Below, one piece after another: positions 1-10,682 of a DNA stretch of 24,077 bases (its first letter is position 1; every line of letters begins with the position of its first letter). The position numbers were made by a program, and so were the translations under genes. The DNA is from Saccoglossus kowalevskii (taxonomy: Eukaryota > Hemichordata > Enteropneusta > Harrimaniidae): contig NW_003116450.1 in assembly GCF_000003605.2 (NCBI RefSeq), forward strand, positions 611,867-635,943, in the 5' to 3' direction. The notes under the pieces are model-generated. The model saw only the letters and a list, made by a program, of their open reading frames with translations, had not been told where the DNA came from and ran no database searches.

Positions 1-544
1 TGTGGTTAGGCTATATAATGCAGCGGAACCCCCACTCCAATACAAACGGATGCGCGTTGCGTGGCGTAGCGTTATGGTGTTCGACAATATTAAACTGTCA
101 CACCAAGCATGGTTTATAGTTCCATGCACCAAGGTACTGATTATCTCGGACGCTTCTCTTCTGGCATCACAATTACGCAGTTTTGCATCTTTTCGTCAAA
201 ACACGAACGGGGGTCATTCAAACTCGTTCACTCAAGTCCAGTGTACAAGCGTTGCCAGAGACCTGTATCGGTGTACACGGTATTTGTACTTACCCCATTC
301 TTATGTCTGTTAGAGCTCTGACGTTCTCCAGATGTGATACAAAAGAACTCAACAAATACTAGTTGTCATTCCGAATTCCACTCCGCTATTTTGTTACATC
401 ACAGATGCCACCTGTACATACTGTGTACGTCCCGCTTCGATAAATTTGCCTCTTACCGCGAATAGTTTTACTGCGCATGATCTGGACTAATCGTGAGGCC
501 CCTCAGCTTTCAGGGAAAGTGATTTTTGAGGATCAATACGTTTA
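1..544. other. No gene seen; GC-richer left edge
   Basis: The first 320 bases have more CpG and GC than most of the window, but the open frames there (103 and 70 codons) overlap each other in different frames and show no recognisable domain. I see no convincing acceptor and donor pair. The stretch may be intergenic or the flank of a gene to the left. Nothing else is supportable before the CTCF-like site. Confidence 0.4.
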
Positions 545-558
545 GCGCCATCTTCTGG
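545..558 (-). promoter_or_regulatory. CTCF-like binding site (candidate)
   Basis: Read on the minus strand the bases are CCAGAAGATGGCGC. This matches 13 of 14 positions of the usual CTCF core CCASYAGRKGGCRS, the mismatch being at the Y position. CTCF is conserved in many bilaterians. A match of this length can occur by chance in 24 kb on two strands, so this is only a candidate. A second, weaker site lies on the other strand at 2669. Confidence 0.3.
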
Positions 559-1149
559 TTGTTTTGTAATAAACTTTCTTTTTTTTTTTGTTTAACGAAT
601 GCGAACGCAACTTTACAATTTATTTTGAAAATAAACACACCAATTATAGAATTAATGAAAACCTTTTCCTGAACTGGTCTGTTTTCAATTCTTTTATTCT
701 ACCAAATGGATGTTAATCTTTTTTTCCATTGTAACAAAGTTTTTAATATTTCAGGGGCTCTATTTTGAAATGGAATATTTTAAATATTGTAACGGATTGT
801 TTTGTATAATTACATATGACAGGATACCTACTGGGTATAATATTCGATCACTATCACCCACGCGTAAACACAAAAGTTGGAAACAAGGGAAATCTATTGG
901 AGTATACTAGTATTGCCAACTGGGGTATTGAAGTGAACATTCGATTCAGCTGTATACATCTATATAACTATATATTGAAGAAGAAAATTACCCAAATACA
1001 AACATATTCCGTAATAACACGTTTTATTATTTTAAAACTATTTTTGATAGAATAATTCACAAAATACTCTTAACATTGCTGTACCATACAAATTTGACAC
1101 ATACCACAAAAAGTTGAGATCTTGAATACCATTACCATAGCAAATACTA

Positions 1150-1157
1150 TGACGTCA
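1150..1157. promoter_or_regulatory. CRE palindrome TGACGTCA
   Basis: A perfect 8-bp TGACGTCA, the full site for CREB/ATF bZIP factors. The same octamer occurs at 4727-4734. The surrounding bases of the two sites are not otherwise similar. Function is not shown by sequence alone. Confidence 0.25.
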
Positions 1158-1905
1158 TTACTATATTATAACACCTGTTTATGGTACTATTTTGAGTAGG
1201 ATTTCGTTACGAAATTATGAGAATTCCTATTCGACATTGCTTGTTTTTGTTGCGCACATAAGTTATGAATCAGATAGCACAGATTGTGTCAAGTCTTCTT
1301 GAATTATATATGGCTAGCCCAGTTGAATATTGATGTAATATGTATGTGAATATTCTGCAAAACCACATATGATATCTTTCTGCCAATTTGTAATTGAAAA
1401 TAGAAAAAGAAACACTCCCTTTTTTTGTTTTTAAAATGACTCTTGTTAGATCTTTTTATAGTATGGGTTTTGTACACTTTTAAGGGAAGTACTAGTTTTG
1501 CGCACATGTCAAACAAGTTTTCTTCTCTATTTAACAGTTCAGAAAATTAATGTCATCAAATTTGCATTATGTCGTTATAATAAATCAATTCTCTGAAGTG
1601 GTGGGCGTATACCTGTGATTTATAAAAATTCAAAATTGCTATCACCCCTATTTCGTGTAGCCTAAAACACTCTGGAAACAACTTTCCAATTTCTTTATTT
1701 CAGCTTCTTTGGTCCAACTTTGGTGAAATGTGTGACATAATTGATCTAATACTATACCCATACGTGCGCTTTTATTTGTCTTGAGCGGAAATATAATTAC
1801 CCACAAGATCTTGCGTGAAATCACCAGCTCTATCGCTCTTGGACGAATATTTCATCCAGCCAGAATGAAATTACCAAGTCCAAGCCCGGAAATAGAGCCT
1901 TCTGA

Positions 1906-1962
1906 ATTAAAAAAAAAAAAAAACAACAACAAAAAACAACAAACCAAAAAACAAGACGAATC
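1906..1962. repeat. Poly-A / CAA low-complexity tract
   Basis: A run of about a dozen A is followed by irregular AAC and AAAC units. It could be a decayed retroposon tail, but no retroposon body or polyadenylation signal is recognisable just upstream, so simple low-complexity DNA is the safer call. Confidence 0.7.
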
Positions 1963-2579
1963 TCGTTTAATTTTTGACAATCATTAATCCGATTATAATA
2001 TGTAATTGTCTGGAAAGAATTTCCGTTTTCGGGTGTGACATGATTATACCCATATTAATATGAAATAACGGAAGCCAATAACATCATGTGTATAACGATT
2101 TACGCATCAGTCCGAAGAGTACCTCATTATCAATGATAAGAAATGATTATTAATATTTTAAAACAATTACATTTATATCATATATACATTATTTCACACA
2201 TACTAAATCAATTTTATATTTTCTTACATTATCTTACCTTTGTTGATAAAGCAATGTTTCCGACGGAGAAGGTTAGGATAGAGTTGAAGAATATGTGTAA
2301 TCTTCTTTGTGTCTTCGCTACGAGTAAATACCATTGGGATCCTGAAAATAAAAACAAACTTTGCTTTACATGACAAATTTTATGTAAAAAAAAAAAGAAA
2401 AAAATATACTGGGGTCTATCATAAGTGTGAAGTTATGCCTTCATATACTAAAATGTTAAGTTATATAGAATATTATATGAATTTTAGTCTTGTTACTAAG
2501 TTAAGACACTTGAAATTTAGTCAGTTCCCAGTGTGATAACAGTTTTACATAATAGAAAATGTGAAATTATGCTCTTCCA

Positions 2580-2720
2580 TGTCGCGTTTCACGTACGTGC
2601 AGTCACACGTTTAGTACGACAGCGACTTGGACGACGAGGTGAGGGTATCTATGAGTGTATTCGTACACCACGTAGAGGGCGCCATCGGGTAGGCTATCAT
2701 AGGAAATTACATCGTGAACA
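2580..2720. other. CpG-richer patch with palindrome and CTCF-like site
   Basis: This 140-base patch stands out from its AT-rich surroundings by GC and CpG content. It contains the perfect palindrome CACGTACGTG at 2590-2599, a donor-like GAG/GTGAGG at about 2636-2642, and a CTCF-like CACGTAGAGGGCGC at 2669-2682 on the plus strand (12 of 14 consensus positions). A 64-codon frame crosses it and is rich in Arg and His, but has no known motif. A small regulatory element is more likely than an exon. Confidence 0.3.
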
Positions 2721-2739
2721 TATTTGATATACTAGTAAA

Positions 2740-3299
2740 CTATTTACTGCCCTCTTCATTGGGAAGAATACATCAAAAATAATGTGACTAATGTGCACCG
2801 AACATTAAAAACAGTTCCAGAAAAATTCTTAAAACATGGATTTTGTGGTTAATTCTTTGAAGTGTACCGACAACATTCACTTCCAAAACGGTCGGATTGA
2901 TCACTCACTTATCATTTCGATTCAAACAAATAAATGTGTTGGGACGAACCTAAGTTATATACTTAATGAAATATCGACATATAATTTCAGCGAGATTGAC
3001 TCAATACTTTGAAAGGTTTTATTTATATGTATGTCTAAATATTCCAGCCTTATAATTTGCTTGTCGTTTTTGCTAAACATTTCTTTTCACCAATTGGGCG
3101 CCATTTGTCTTGTTATGCCGAGAGAAAACGCATATAAAGTCAACAAAAGGCGGAGAGGATTTCCAGTGTTTTATTTTTATTACCGTTTAGGCTTGGTCGC
3201 ACTGAAACTTCCCCAGCAGTTACAACCATGAAATCTATGAAGATCTTCGCTCAGCACTTTTTAATCTATTCAGTGAAGGAAAAAAAAAATGGCAAACCA
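2740..3299. other. AT-rich non-coding DNA
   Basis: Nothing supportable. An acceptor-like tract ending in CAG near 2990 has no matching donor or long frame after it. A 66-codon frame at 3031-3231 starts with a hydrophobic stretch, but no splice or homology evidence supports it. Confidence 0.45.
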
Positions 3300-4260
3300 G
3301 TAGGTTGATTGGTGATCTTTGAGAACGCAGGTAATAATTTTGATGACCATTGTCATGACAACGGTAGGACAGTATTAGTTGTAAATTGTATCCACCTAAC
3401 TAGAGCGTATGTGTGGTCAATTCATCTACATGTAATTTAAACAAAGTCAGTCCAGGCAAACAAATAATACGTCACGATACAGACATATAGACAAACCAGA
3501 GCGACCTCCCTAAAAACAACAAACTGTTTTAACCAATGGAGTCGAGTGTGAATAACTTAATCCTCGTCTTGTATATTACAGTTTTTAATGGATTATAGTT
3601 TCCATAGTTAGAGTTGGCTGTAAAACAATTCAGTAGATGTGGCATTTGTCAATGACAAAAGCATAGTGTCAACCACTGTTACTCTTCAGTAACCGTGTGT
3701 TAACGCAGTTGAAACACTAGCGTCGACTCAAAAACAAAATAGTAATAACTGTTGACACACACTCAGAGATTTAAATATGCACGAAGCCTCATCAACAAAT
3801 TCGGTTTTTTGTGCGTTTTTTTTGCAGGAATTTCTCCAATTGTTTTTACCTAACTGTTGGTGTGAGCTGACTGTCAAGTTTGAACAAAGTCGGCCAGCCG
3901 AAAAATCACAGAAAAGTTAAAACTACCGGGCCAGCTATGAAAGATATAAAACAAAATACACTGTAGTACATTTGGTCACACACTGAAGCATTTGTAGGAG
4001 GAGATATATTTGTAGTGAAATAATGAAAAATCATTTTGTCGGCTGTTGTCACGGCAACTGTGGGCATGATTTTTCCAAGTTGTCTGTCCCCAGTGCAGGT
4101 GTGGTCTGCCTGCCAAGTATGAACGAAATCTGCTCAACTGAAAAAATCACAAAAGAGTAAATGTAGACACATCCGTCCGGTCGTAGTGATTATAAAGGCA
4201 ATCTTAGCTGGGAGCGGATGACCAATCAAAAATGTTTCCATTTTTTTTATAATATTTTAC
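3300..4260. repeat. Degenerate dispersed repeat with tandem modules
   Basis: Two diverged modules run in the same direction at about 3826-3920 and 4068-4160, some 241 bases apart. Each follows the order TCCAA-TTGT, GGTGTG-CTG-CTG, CAAGT-TGAAC-AAA-TC-GC, then GAAAAA-TCACA. The second is preceded by the X-box-like GTTGTCACGGCAAC (4045-4058). A third, shorter relic has the perfect palindrome TTGTCATGACAA at 3350-3361. The right end carries an ATCCGTCCGG motif near 4171. This layout resembles abundant non-coding repeats of marine invertebrates. I cannot name the family. Confidence 0.55.
4045..4058. promoter_or_regulatory. RFX X-box-like inverted repeat
   Basis: GTTGTCACGGCAAC matches 12 of 14 bases of the idealised RFX palindrome GTTGCCATGGCAAC. 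It sits inside the dispersed repeat, so it may be only a conserved part of the repeat rather than a working site. Confidence 0.25.
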
Positions 4261-4369
4261 TTTTTCAATAAAAAAAATTAACAACTAACAAGATCACTGT
4301 TTTTCGAGAGATACAAATATAGAAATGCCTCTTTAGTCAAGTCCCCCCACGATCTCTTCGTTAAACGAA

Positions 4370-4640
4370 ACAATACCTAACACACGAGAGCGCTGTCAGT
4401 CGCTTCCCGATGTTGTCTCAGATCGATCGTTACAGTTTTGGCCTGGGCGCGTCTTGCACTGATTAACGCCGTTGACTTCTTCGATACCTTCCAATCACCT
4501 GAAAAATACCTAATTAAAGTTTTTTAACGTCTCAGTTTGTACTCCTTGATCTACTCAACAGTCAAAGTCTCCATCTTTGTTCATATGAGACCCATATATC
4601 TCGCGCATGCGTGGCGCGAAAACTATTGCCCTTCAAAATT
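4370..4640 (-). promoter_or_regulatory. CpG-rich candidate promoter, NRF1/E2F-like sites
   Basis: A block with many CpGs lies in AT-rich DNA. CGCGCATGCGTG at 4602-4613 differs by one base from the NRF1 consensus YGCGCAYGCGCR. GCGCGAAA at 4614-4621 is an E2F-type site directly adjacent. Such pairs are typical of TATA-less housekeeping promoters in animals. An exon-like minus-strand frame lies just to the left (4377-4498), so transcription toward the left edge is the likelier direction. No TATA box or initiator was recognised with confidence. Confidence 0.4.
4377..4498 (-). CDS. Candidate minus-strand exon, unidentified
   Basis: On the minus strand the tract TATTTTTCAG ends at 4499, and the following exon-like stretch is open in one frame for 39 codons (4496 down to a TAG at 4377-4379). 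The inferred peptide is polar and basic, starting DWKVSKKSTALISARRAQAK. It is GC-rich compared with its surroundings. There is no start codon in the exon and the upstream exon is not evident. The possible ATG on the minus strand near 4580 is followed by a stop after seven codons. It could equally be the 5' untranslated exon of a gene driven by the adjacent CpG-rich block. I do not recognise the product. Confidence 0.2.
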
Positions 4641-4726
4641 AAATGAAATTAATAATGAATTTGGCAATTAAGTAAATATATAAATTGAGTACAGAAATCA
4701 GGTGGATATATACTACTCAAATGACA

Positions 4727-4734
4727 TGACGTCA
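4727..4734. promoter_or_regulatory. CRE palindrome TGACGTCA
   Basis: Second perfect copy of the CREB/ATF octamer in the window, about 100 bases to the right of the NRF1/E2F-like cluster. Its closeness to that candidate promoter makes it more believable than the copy at 1150. Confidence 0.3.
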
Positions 4735-4739
4735 TTATA

Positions 4740-5689
4740 AATAAAGTACTAATCCAACAGTAACACTTTTTTTGTAGCGCGCAGTAATATTTTCAATGAA
4801 ATTGTGTACACTCAGTGTTTGACTACTCTGTCGCCAATGTGAATCCAACAGATGCCACTCTTATTATGTGATTTACTTTGAGGTGTTCACCTAAATGTGT
4901 TGTCGTTGAGTAATGAAATAAAAACTGTATACAAATACAAGTTAGCTTAATAATTCACAATATAAATAATTTACAATATCGCACTGAAGCTGAGTCCAGG
5001 ACTGAGTCGATTGAGCTACGATAAATGTTGGCATCGCGCCAGCAACGTTGAAATAATGTTTTTTTTTGTTTTTATTCGTTTAATTTATGTGCATGTGGTG
5101 CATATAGGTGAGTCATGTAATAACTAGTTTTGACAGACTGGTGATAGTGAGTATAGATTAGCAGCGTCCAAATATGAATTTCTTCCGCAAATTCTTAGAT
5201 TTATAGTTTTTATGAAGATGTGCTGAACGAGATCGTGTTAAAAAACAACTTTATAAATTTATATATTCGCGCTGTGAGTGAAATAAACAAGAGGCTCTAA
5301 AACAATGCACATTCGAATGTTAATGTGAAAAGAATGGGAAATACAGTCGAACAGAAATCAACAACTTTGTGACAACACCTCTGGTGAGGTCAATATCCGA
5401 CTCAGTTTCAGGCTCGTTCACTTACATAATAAAAATGATCAAGCTAAGGGGTCAAAGTAAGCAATTATCAAATCGCGTATCAGACGAGATTTCAAAGTCG
5501 TGACTTCCGTGTCCAAGAATAAACAGCAGCGTATTTTTTTACGGAAGAGGAAGATAGTCTCGTATGGTAGTTGCGTGTATAGCTTTCTGGTGGTCAACAC
5601 TTTTGTTGTGATTGTCCTGTTATCACCCGAAACGTTTACCAAACACAAGGACAACATATAGCTCTGGATATTGTTCGTTGTCTGTAGCT
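4740..5689. other. Non-coding DNA between two CpG-rich blocks
   Basis: No gene is supportable. Frames are short (72 codons at most, at 5439-5657 on the minus strand), with no motif. Base composition becomes less AT-rich from about 5440 toward the candidate first exon, which fits the edge of a promoter region. Confidence 0.4.
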
Positions 5690-5787
5690 GTTCTTTGCAG
5701 CGGCCACCGATCGGCAGCAGTGTTGATTTCCACTATTAAACCAACGCGCGACGTCTGACCCGTTCTGACCTTGGGAACAATTTCAAC
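5690..5787 (+). promoter_or_regulatory. Candidate 5' leader / promoter-proximal region
   Basis: This GC-richer stretch with several CpGs (for example ACGCGCGACGTC near 5744-5755) leads directly into the putative start codon. It contains CGGCCACCGATCGG, an inverted-repeat-like block at 5700-5713. No TATA box is placed correctly, which fits a CpG-type promoter. The transcription start cannot be fixed from sequence. Confidence 0.3.
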
Positions 5788-5806
5788 ATGTCTGCCACTA
5801 CAACTG
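5788..5806 (+). CDS. Candidate first coding exon (partial)
   Basis: An ATG in a favourable context (TTTCAACATGTCTG) opens six codons, Met-Ser-Ala-Thr-Thr-Thr, plus one base of a seventh codon. A good splice donor follows at once (ACTG/GTAGGT, intron starting at 5807). The exon leaves one base over, exactly what the strong micro-exon at 12702 needs: the shared codon becomes GGA, Gly. The combined N-terminus is MSATTTGIDDLQGGRKRKL. A short Met-(Ala/Ser)-Ala-Thr-Thr start, a Gly-rich patch and a Lys/Arg cluster is reminiscent of the N-terminus of ARNT-type bHLH-PAS transcription factors. That is a weak hypothesis, since no conserved domain is present. It could also be a non-coding first exon. 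Confidence 0.35.
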
Positions 5807-6573
5807 GTAGGTTGAGCTTATTTACACTTCTGATCGACGGTCGACTGTTTCTGATACATGTACTCGAGAGAAAGGCCTTCCGTCTTTGTACATTAAGTAT
5901 AAAATACGATCGCCTGTGATATGCATTCATCCATTCAAACGTATGCGACCGTCGATGCGTATATATTTCTGTGTTCAATAGTTTTTGAGTATGAAATATT
6001 AAACCTGTTAGAATTGTTATGTTCAATTGATTTCTGCCGAATAATAATTGAAATGTTACTTTTTTGTATTTTTAACTCGAAAGGTTTGGAAATAATGTAC
6101 TAGGTAATTTGTTTCGTACGTTACATGTCTTGGAGCTACATTAATTTCATTCGATTTTGAACCGTAGAGCTAGCTTCGCTCTTGGACTAATTATTTTGCG
6201 CTGTCGTAAGAAAGGACCAATTTATTTATTCCCTTGCCTGTTAAAACAAAATCAAGAAGAGGTTATTTTTATAATAATTACTCTTTTGTAAATTAAATTT
6301 TGTCCGAATTAATTCCCTGGACAATAACGTAATTATATTCGTTTAAATGCACAATGTCTATGTCATTGTGATATCTGGTTCTAAAGCATTGATGTACAAC
6401 TCACCCGCTTTCTGTCACTCATCTTCAGTGCTATTTTTGATTGGCAGTCAATTTCACATTTGCGTGGCGATAAGATATACATGATGGACAACTGAAAAAG
6501 TATTAAACAAGTAGTTGTGCAACATCTGTCCCACAAAGCCCCTAATAACAATCAACGACCTGACATAACCATA
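5807..6573 (+). other. Putative intron 1, left part
   Basis: After the donor the DNA is AT-rich with no further good exon. The 96-codon minus-strand frame covering 5736-6026 is a shadow of the GC-richer first-exon region and has no recognisable motif. A MITE follows at 6576. Confidence 0.35.
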
Positions 6574-6575
6574 TA

Positions 6576-6766
6576 CTGTACTGGGTTTTAATTTTGCTTA
6601 TTTCGCTGTCTGGAAAATGCACTAAATTAAAACCCAGTGAATATGTAAAATTTAGCACAGAACACATGATCTAAATGATAAAACCGTGAATTTAAAACCC
6701 ACTGAATATGCCTGAAACTGGTAAATAAGCAAAATTTAAACCCAGTGAAATTTAGTCATTTTACAG
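6576..6766. mobile_element. Palindromic MITE, TA target duplication
   Basis: The 191-bp element is flanked by TA on both sides (6574-6575 and 6767-6768). Its ends are CTGTA... and ...TTTTACAG, and subterminal bases pair over a long imperfect inverted repeat: GGGTTTTAATTTTGCTTATTT on the left matches GTAAATAAGCAAAATTTAAACCC on the right. The phrase ACCCA-TGAAT-TG recurs inside. It has no coding capacity and belongs to the same family as 18290-18467. TA duplications and short length suggest a non-autonomous relative of Tc1/mariner-type transposons, although other superfamilies also use TA. Confidence 0.75.
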
Positions 6767-6768
6767 TA

Positions 6769-9700
6769 AGTGTCAGTCAAGAGAATTTAGAGTTCAAAAC
6801 TTAAATATGTGTTTTTTGGGGATTATTTGAACAGGTAGTCAGTATAAATCATATAAAATGTCTGTTATCACATTTGTATCATATTATTAGTGATGTCATG
6901 TCATGTAACACAAATTATCAATGATTTTTATTTATAATTTTTGCCAAAATTGAATATACAATTTTTTTGCTGATTTATCACTACAAAAATAATCATGTAC
7001 ATCATCGTGTTCTAACTTGAAAAAGTCAGATTTGGTTACTGTAGAAAATATAGCAACATACAGTTACGTTTCTTTTAATTCCTCCAGTAATGTCGTTAGG
7101 ATGTCTGCTTTTATACACTATTTATACTTTATGTTGGTTTCACGGTATAATTTATTAAGATGGAGTGACCGTAATGCGTACCTTCAATGCCGACAGAATG
7201 AAATTGATATATTTTTTATTTTCACAATGTGAATACAAAAAAACTATACACCATTGAGATGTTTCAATGAATTTTATCTCTGTGATTGATGTATGACCAT
7301 AGATGCCATATGGTAGAAGTGAATAAGGTTGTGAAGAAGTAGAATTCTTGTGTCTGAAATTTCTTGCTGCATTTTTTTTTTTTTTCATAAATATTTGAAA
7401 AGATTGAATCAACATTCAGCATTCTTCTCCCATGTAATAAGAGAACTATCAACAAACTGTCAGTCATTTGGAATTCAAAATGAATTTTAATTTTGGGTAA
7501 ATTTTAATTCAAAATTTATTACCAGTTTACTTTTCCATTAATGATTATGGTTGAACACGAGAAATGATTTCTGAATTCTTCCTCGAAAGCAAACAAAAAA
7601 TATATATACCTTTGGGTATCAAAGAATTTCAAGTACTTTGCCTTATGCACTTAGAATATAATTATTTGTTGAATAGAACCTTACTTGTTTTTACGCATTT
7701 ACGAGTATATTATGCAGACTAACTTATGGATACCCTAAATTAGACCTTATTCATTTTCATGGAGTAATGATAACTTGTGCTAGAAGATAGATTTTTTCTT
7801 TAACTGTGCAAATTAATCTGTATGAATTACAGGGATAAAAGTATATGACTCAACAATAAGAATTGATCATCCAAGGACACACTCTATTTATTACGTCAAA
7901 CATTTCTATCAAATCAAATTGTGTTTAAACCATACTTTACCCGCTGAAGTAAATAAAAATGAACATATGTTTTGTCCCTCCCAATACTGAGATTATTTTT
8001 TATTTTATTGCCATCTTTATCGTCAGATCATTTAAATTTATGAATATTAGTTTATTCATAAATACTTATTTATTCTCCTGTTTGTAAACTAAATTATCTG
8101 TCATACTCTTGCATACCAGTAGTTGTCAGTCTGATTCGTTCAACTTCAACATTGAATTCGGATTGATGTTTAAATTTTGGACAATTGAAACCCACACCCT
8201 GTGAAGGGACTTTTCATGTTATATATGAATTATAATGGTAATTTGCAAGAGTTGTGTGATACTTCCTGCTGTCTCTGAGGGTACTTATCAAACATGGGAC
8301 ATATAAGAGAGATTTTGAATGGGGGGGTTGTACAATAAAAGAGTGCTTTAGGGACTTTTCATTGTAGATCCACTGGGATCAAGTTTTCAATAAAGTAGTG
8401 TGTATGTGTATAGTAGCGATGACTGGTGCACTCATTACGCCCAATGATCACTCATATAAAACCTGCCAACTGAATTTTTCTCACCGCAACGTTGCTGCCA
8501 ACATTCAATGTTAAGGTTCTTTATAGACATATAAGCTATTAAATATTAATAAACAAATTATCATATTCCTTTACATACAATGTATTTGTTAATTCAAACT
8601 CAAGTCATCAAATTTTGGGCATTTTTACCCAGTAAGAAATATTATAATTGATAAATTTCGAAACATGACAAAACTTTTTCACCAGGAATTGTTAAGAAAT
8701 CACCAATTTTGTCGGTGTTTGGCACATTTTTGTGCAAAATGTAGCTCGGTGACTTTACCTAAAATTCATTTGTATTTTTTTTAGTAGCAGCGTAAAATAA
8801 TGCCATATAGTAATTTATAAAAGTTACTCGTTAAAATACATTTATTGATTTAGAATTTCCATATATATACTCTTGTGGCTATGTGAGTATTTTGGGTTCA
8901 AACTGAATTAAAAAGTTAAATGTATTTTTTTTTTCTCACTTTCTCAATTATATTGCCATATCATTATGGTGCAAAAAATAGTTGTAGAAAAATTTCTTGG
9001 AAAATAGAGACATTTTCATTGGAACATTGTTTTAAATTATATCACTGAATTCGTTCTATTAGAAGCACATGTGAAACAAATATTTCTTGCACACCAGCAG
9101 TACTTGTTAAGAGCAATGGCAAAAAGTCAGCCTTGATATAACCAGCAACAGCATCCTAGTTATATTTCCGCTGACATGCTACATTGATGGTAAAAATATA
9201 CAAAAATGGATGACTTTGTATTTTATGAGGGTTACCCTGAAGGGAAACAATTGACTGTTGCTCATTTTCTGTTGTGACATTCTACTAAATTTTGACATCA
9301 ATCCTGAAATAGTATTTGATAATTTATACCAGTATTGTAACGTTTTTTTCTACAAAGCTAGGGATGCTTTTATGGGCATATTTTTTAGTGTTTCAAGTTT
9401 CAAAAACTGTTTTGGCATATTATTTTGTCCCTGAAATGACAATATAATGAATAAATAAATAAATACAATAATAGTATACTGTTTACCTATGGTAAATTAT
9501 TTCAGACCAGTTTGCAGTAATTTAAATCCAATTCCATCCAATTTCAACTTTTTTTGTTAATTTGGTTTTCGTACATTATAAAACATTGATTTCAATATTT
9601 TTAAAATTTCTCCATCCATTATGTAAGCCTACCTGAGTTGAGTACAAATTTTCAAGATGAGGTGTAGTTTTGACCATGGAATGTTCCTGTTTCAAATTAT

Positions 9701-10680
9701 TTAATTTCAGAAACTTTTGTTTTACTACTAAAATGTGTTCACTTTGGATGTTCATACCATCTTAAACTCATCAGTTGTTGAATTTATTCATTGTCAATGC
9801 AATAATAAATAACAAACCGCTATCGTGTATAAAATTCCGTTTACATTTTGTGGTTTTCTTTTGTTTGTGAAATGGCTTCCCTGCCTTTTATATAGCTTGA
9901 TACAGATTTCTGCCAGCGGCTTGCATACAATTAAATGAAGCATGCGCTTGCATATTGACAAAGTAAAAGTGAAATCAGTCTGACGTGCATCTGTTAATGA
10001 AACAACAATCGCCGTCATTTGCATATTTCAAGAGGTGAGGATGGAAGTCACAACCTTGCCCCTCTGCAGACCTTCCCACCCCACCACAAGGAATGGAAAG
10101 TTCCTACTGTTTTAAATTACCCTGGAATAACTTTGACCTCTTGGTTTCCATACTATTATTGGTTCAAGCTGTTTATATGGGAAAAAAGTAGACAGGGCAA
10201 TTTGTTGTCAAAAAGTAATATGTGGAAGTCCTGTAGTGTTTGAAAATGAGTTCATCTGAGAGCCATTATAGATGCTTAACAACATTATTCACTTTCATCT
10301 GAACTTTGAACACTTTTAGCACAAAATTAACTTACATAATTTTTTTCAATATACTTTCATAATCTTGATCAAGAATTCAGTCAATGATAAATGTTCATTT
10401 GGTGCAAAATTATCATAGAAATTGGCAAAATATTGCTCCAAAATGCTGGTGGACAAAAAATATAGCATTCTATGAGTTAAAAATAAATTTTGTGTACAAT
10501 GCATTATCTTTCTGTTTCCAGTTACTGTTCTACTGAATCAGGGTTGGGCCATCTTTAATTCTGGGGGCTGTGTAAGATTTTAAAATGTCTTAGCCATGAT
10601 ACATTATAAATGTAGTCAATTGTTTCGCAATGATATCAAATTACTGTATTTACTCTATTGGTAGTGCATAAACTTTAATA
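6769..10680 (+). other. Putative intron 1, AT-rich, no gene
   Basis: Nearly 4 kb of very AT-rich DNA. I find no reliable exon. Minor items are a T-run at 7373-7385, an AATA microsatellite of about five units near 9449-9466, and a GCACA-TTTT-TGTGC hairpin near 8722-8736. The frame at 10019-10243 (74 codons) crosses a slightly GC-richer patch at 10030-10110 but lacks good splice sites. CTTTCTGTTTCCAG ending at 10521 is a good acceptor sequence, but no frame with a donor follows. Confidence 0.45.
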
Positions 10681-10682
10681 TA

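Larger units (their letters stand above)
559..2532. other. AT-rich non-coding DNA
   Basis: About 2 kb without a supportable gene. Frames of 66-79 codons at 710-1055 and 1304-1516 are low-complexity and AT-driven. Landmarks are a perfect palindromic cAMP-response-type octamer at 1150-1157, an A-rich run with CAA repeats at about 1908-1960, and a short A-run near 2387-2403. I see no transposon ends here. Confidence 0.5.

Noticed and set aside
2-313. 103-codon ORF at the left edge
   Set aside because: Overlaps another frame in the same GC-richer stretch, has no motif and no splice or promoter support.
1906-1962. Retroposon poly-A tail
   Set aside because: No SINE promoter boxes, no recognisable body and no target duplication around it.
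5736-6026. 96-codon minus-strand ORF
   Set aside because: It is antisense to the candidate first exon and reflects the local GC rise; no conserved features.
10019-10243. Possible exon with a GC-richer start
   Set aside because: No adequate acceptor and donor pair and no recognisable peptide motif.
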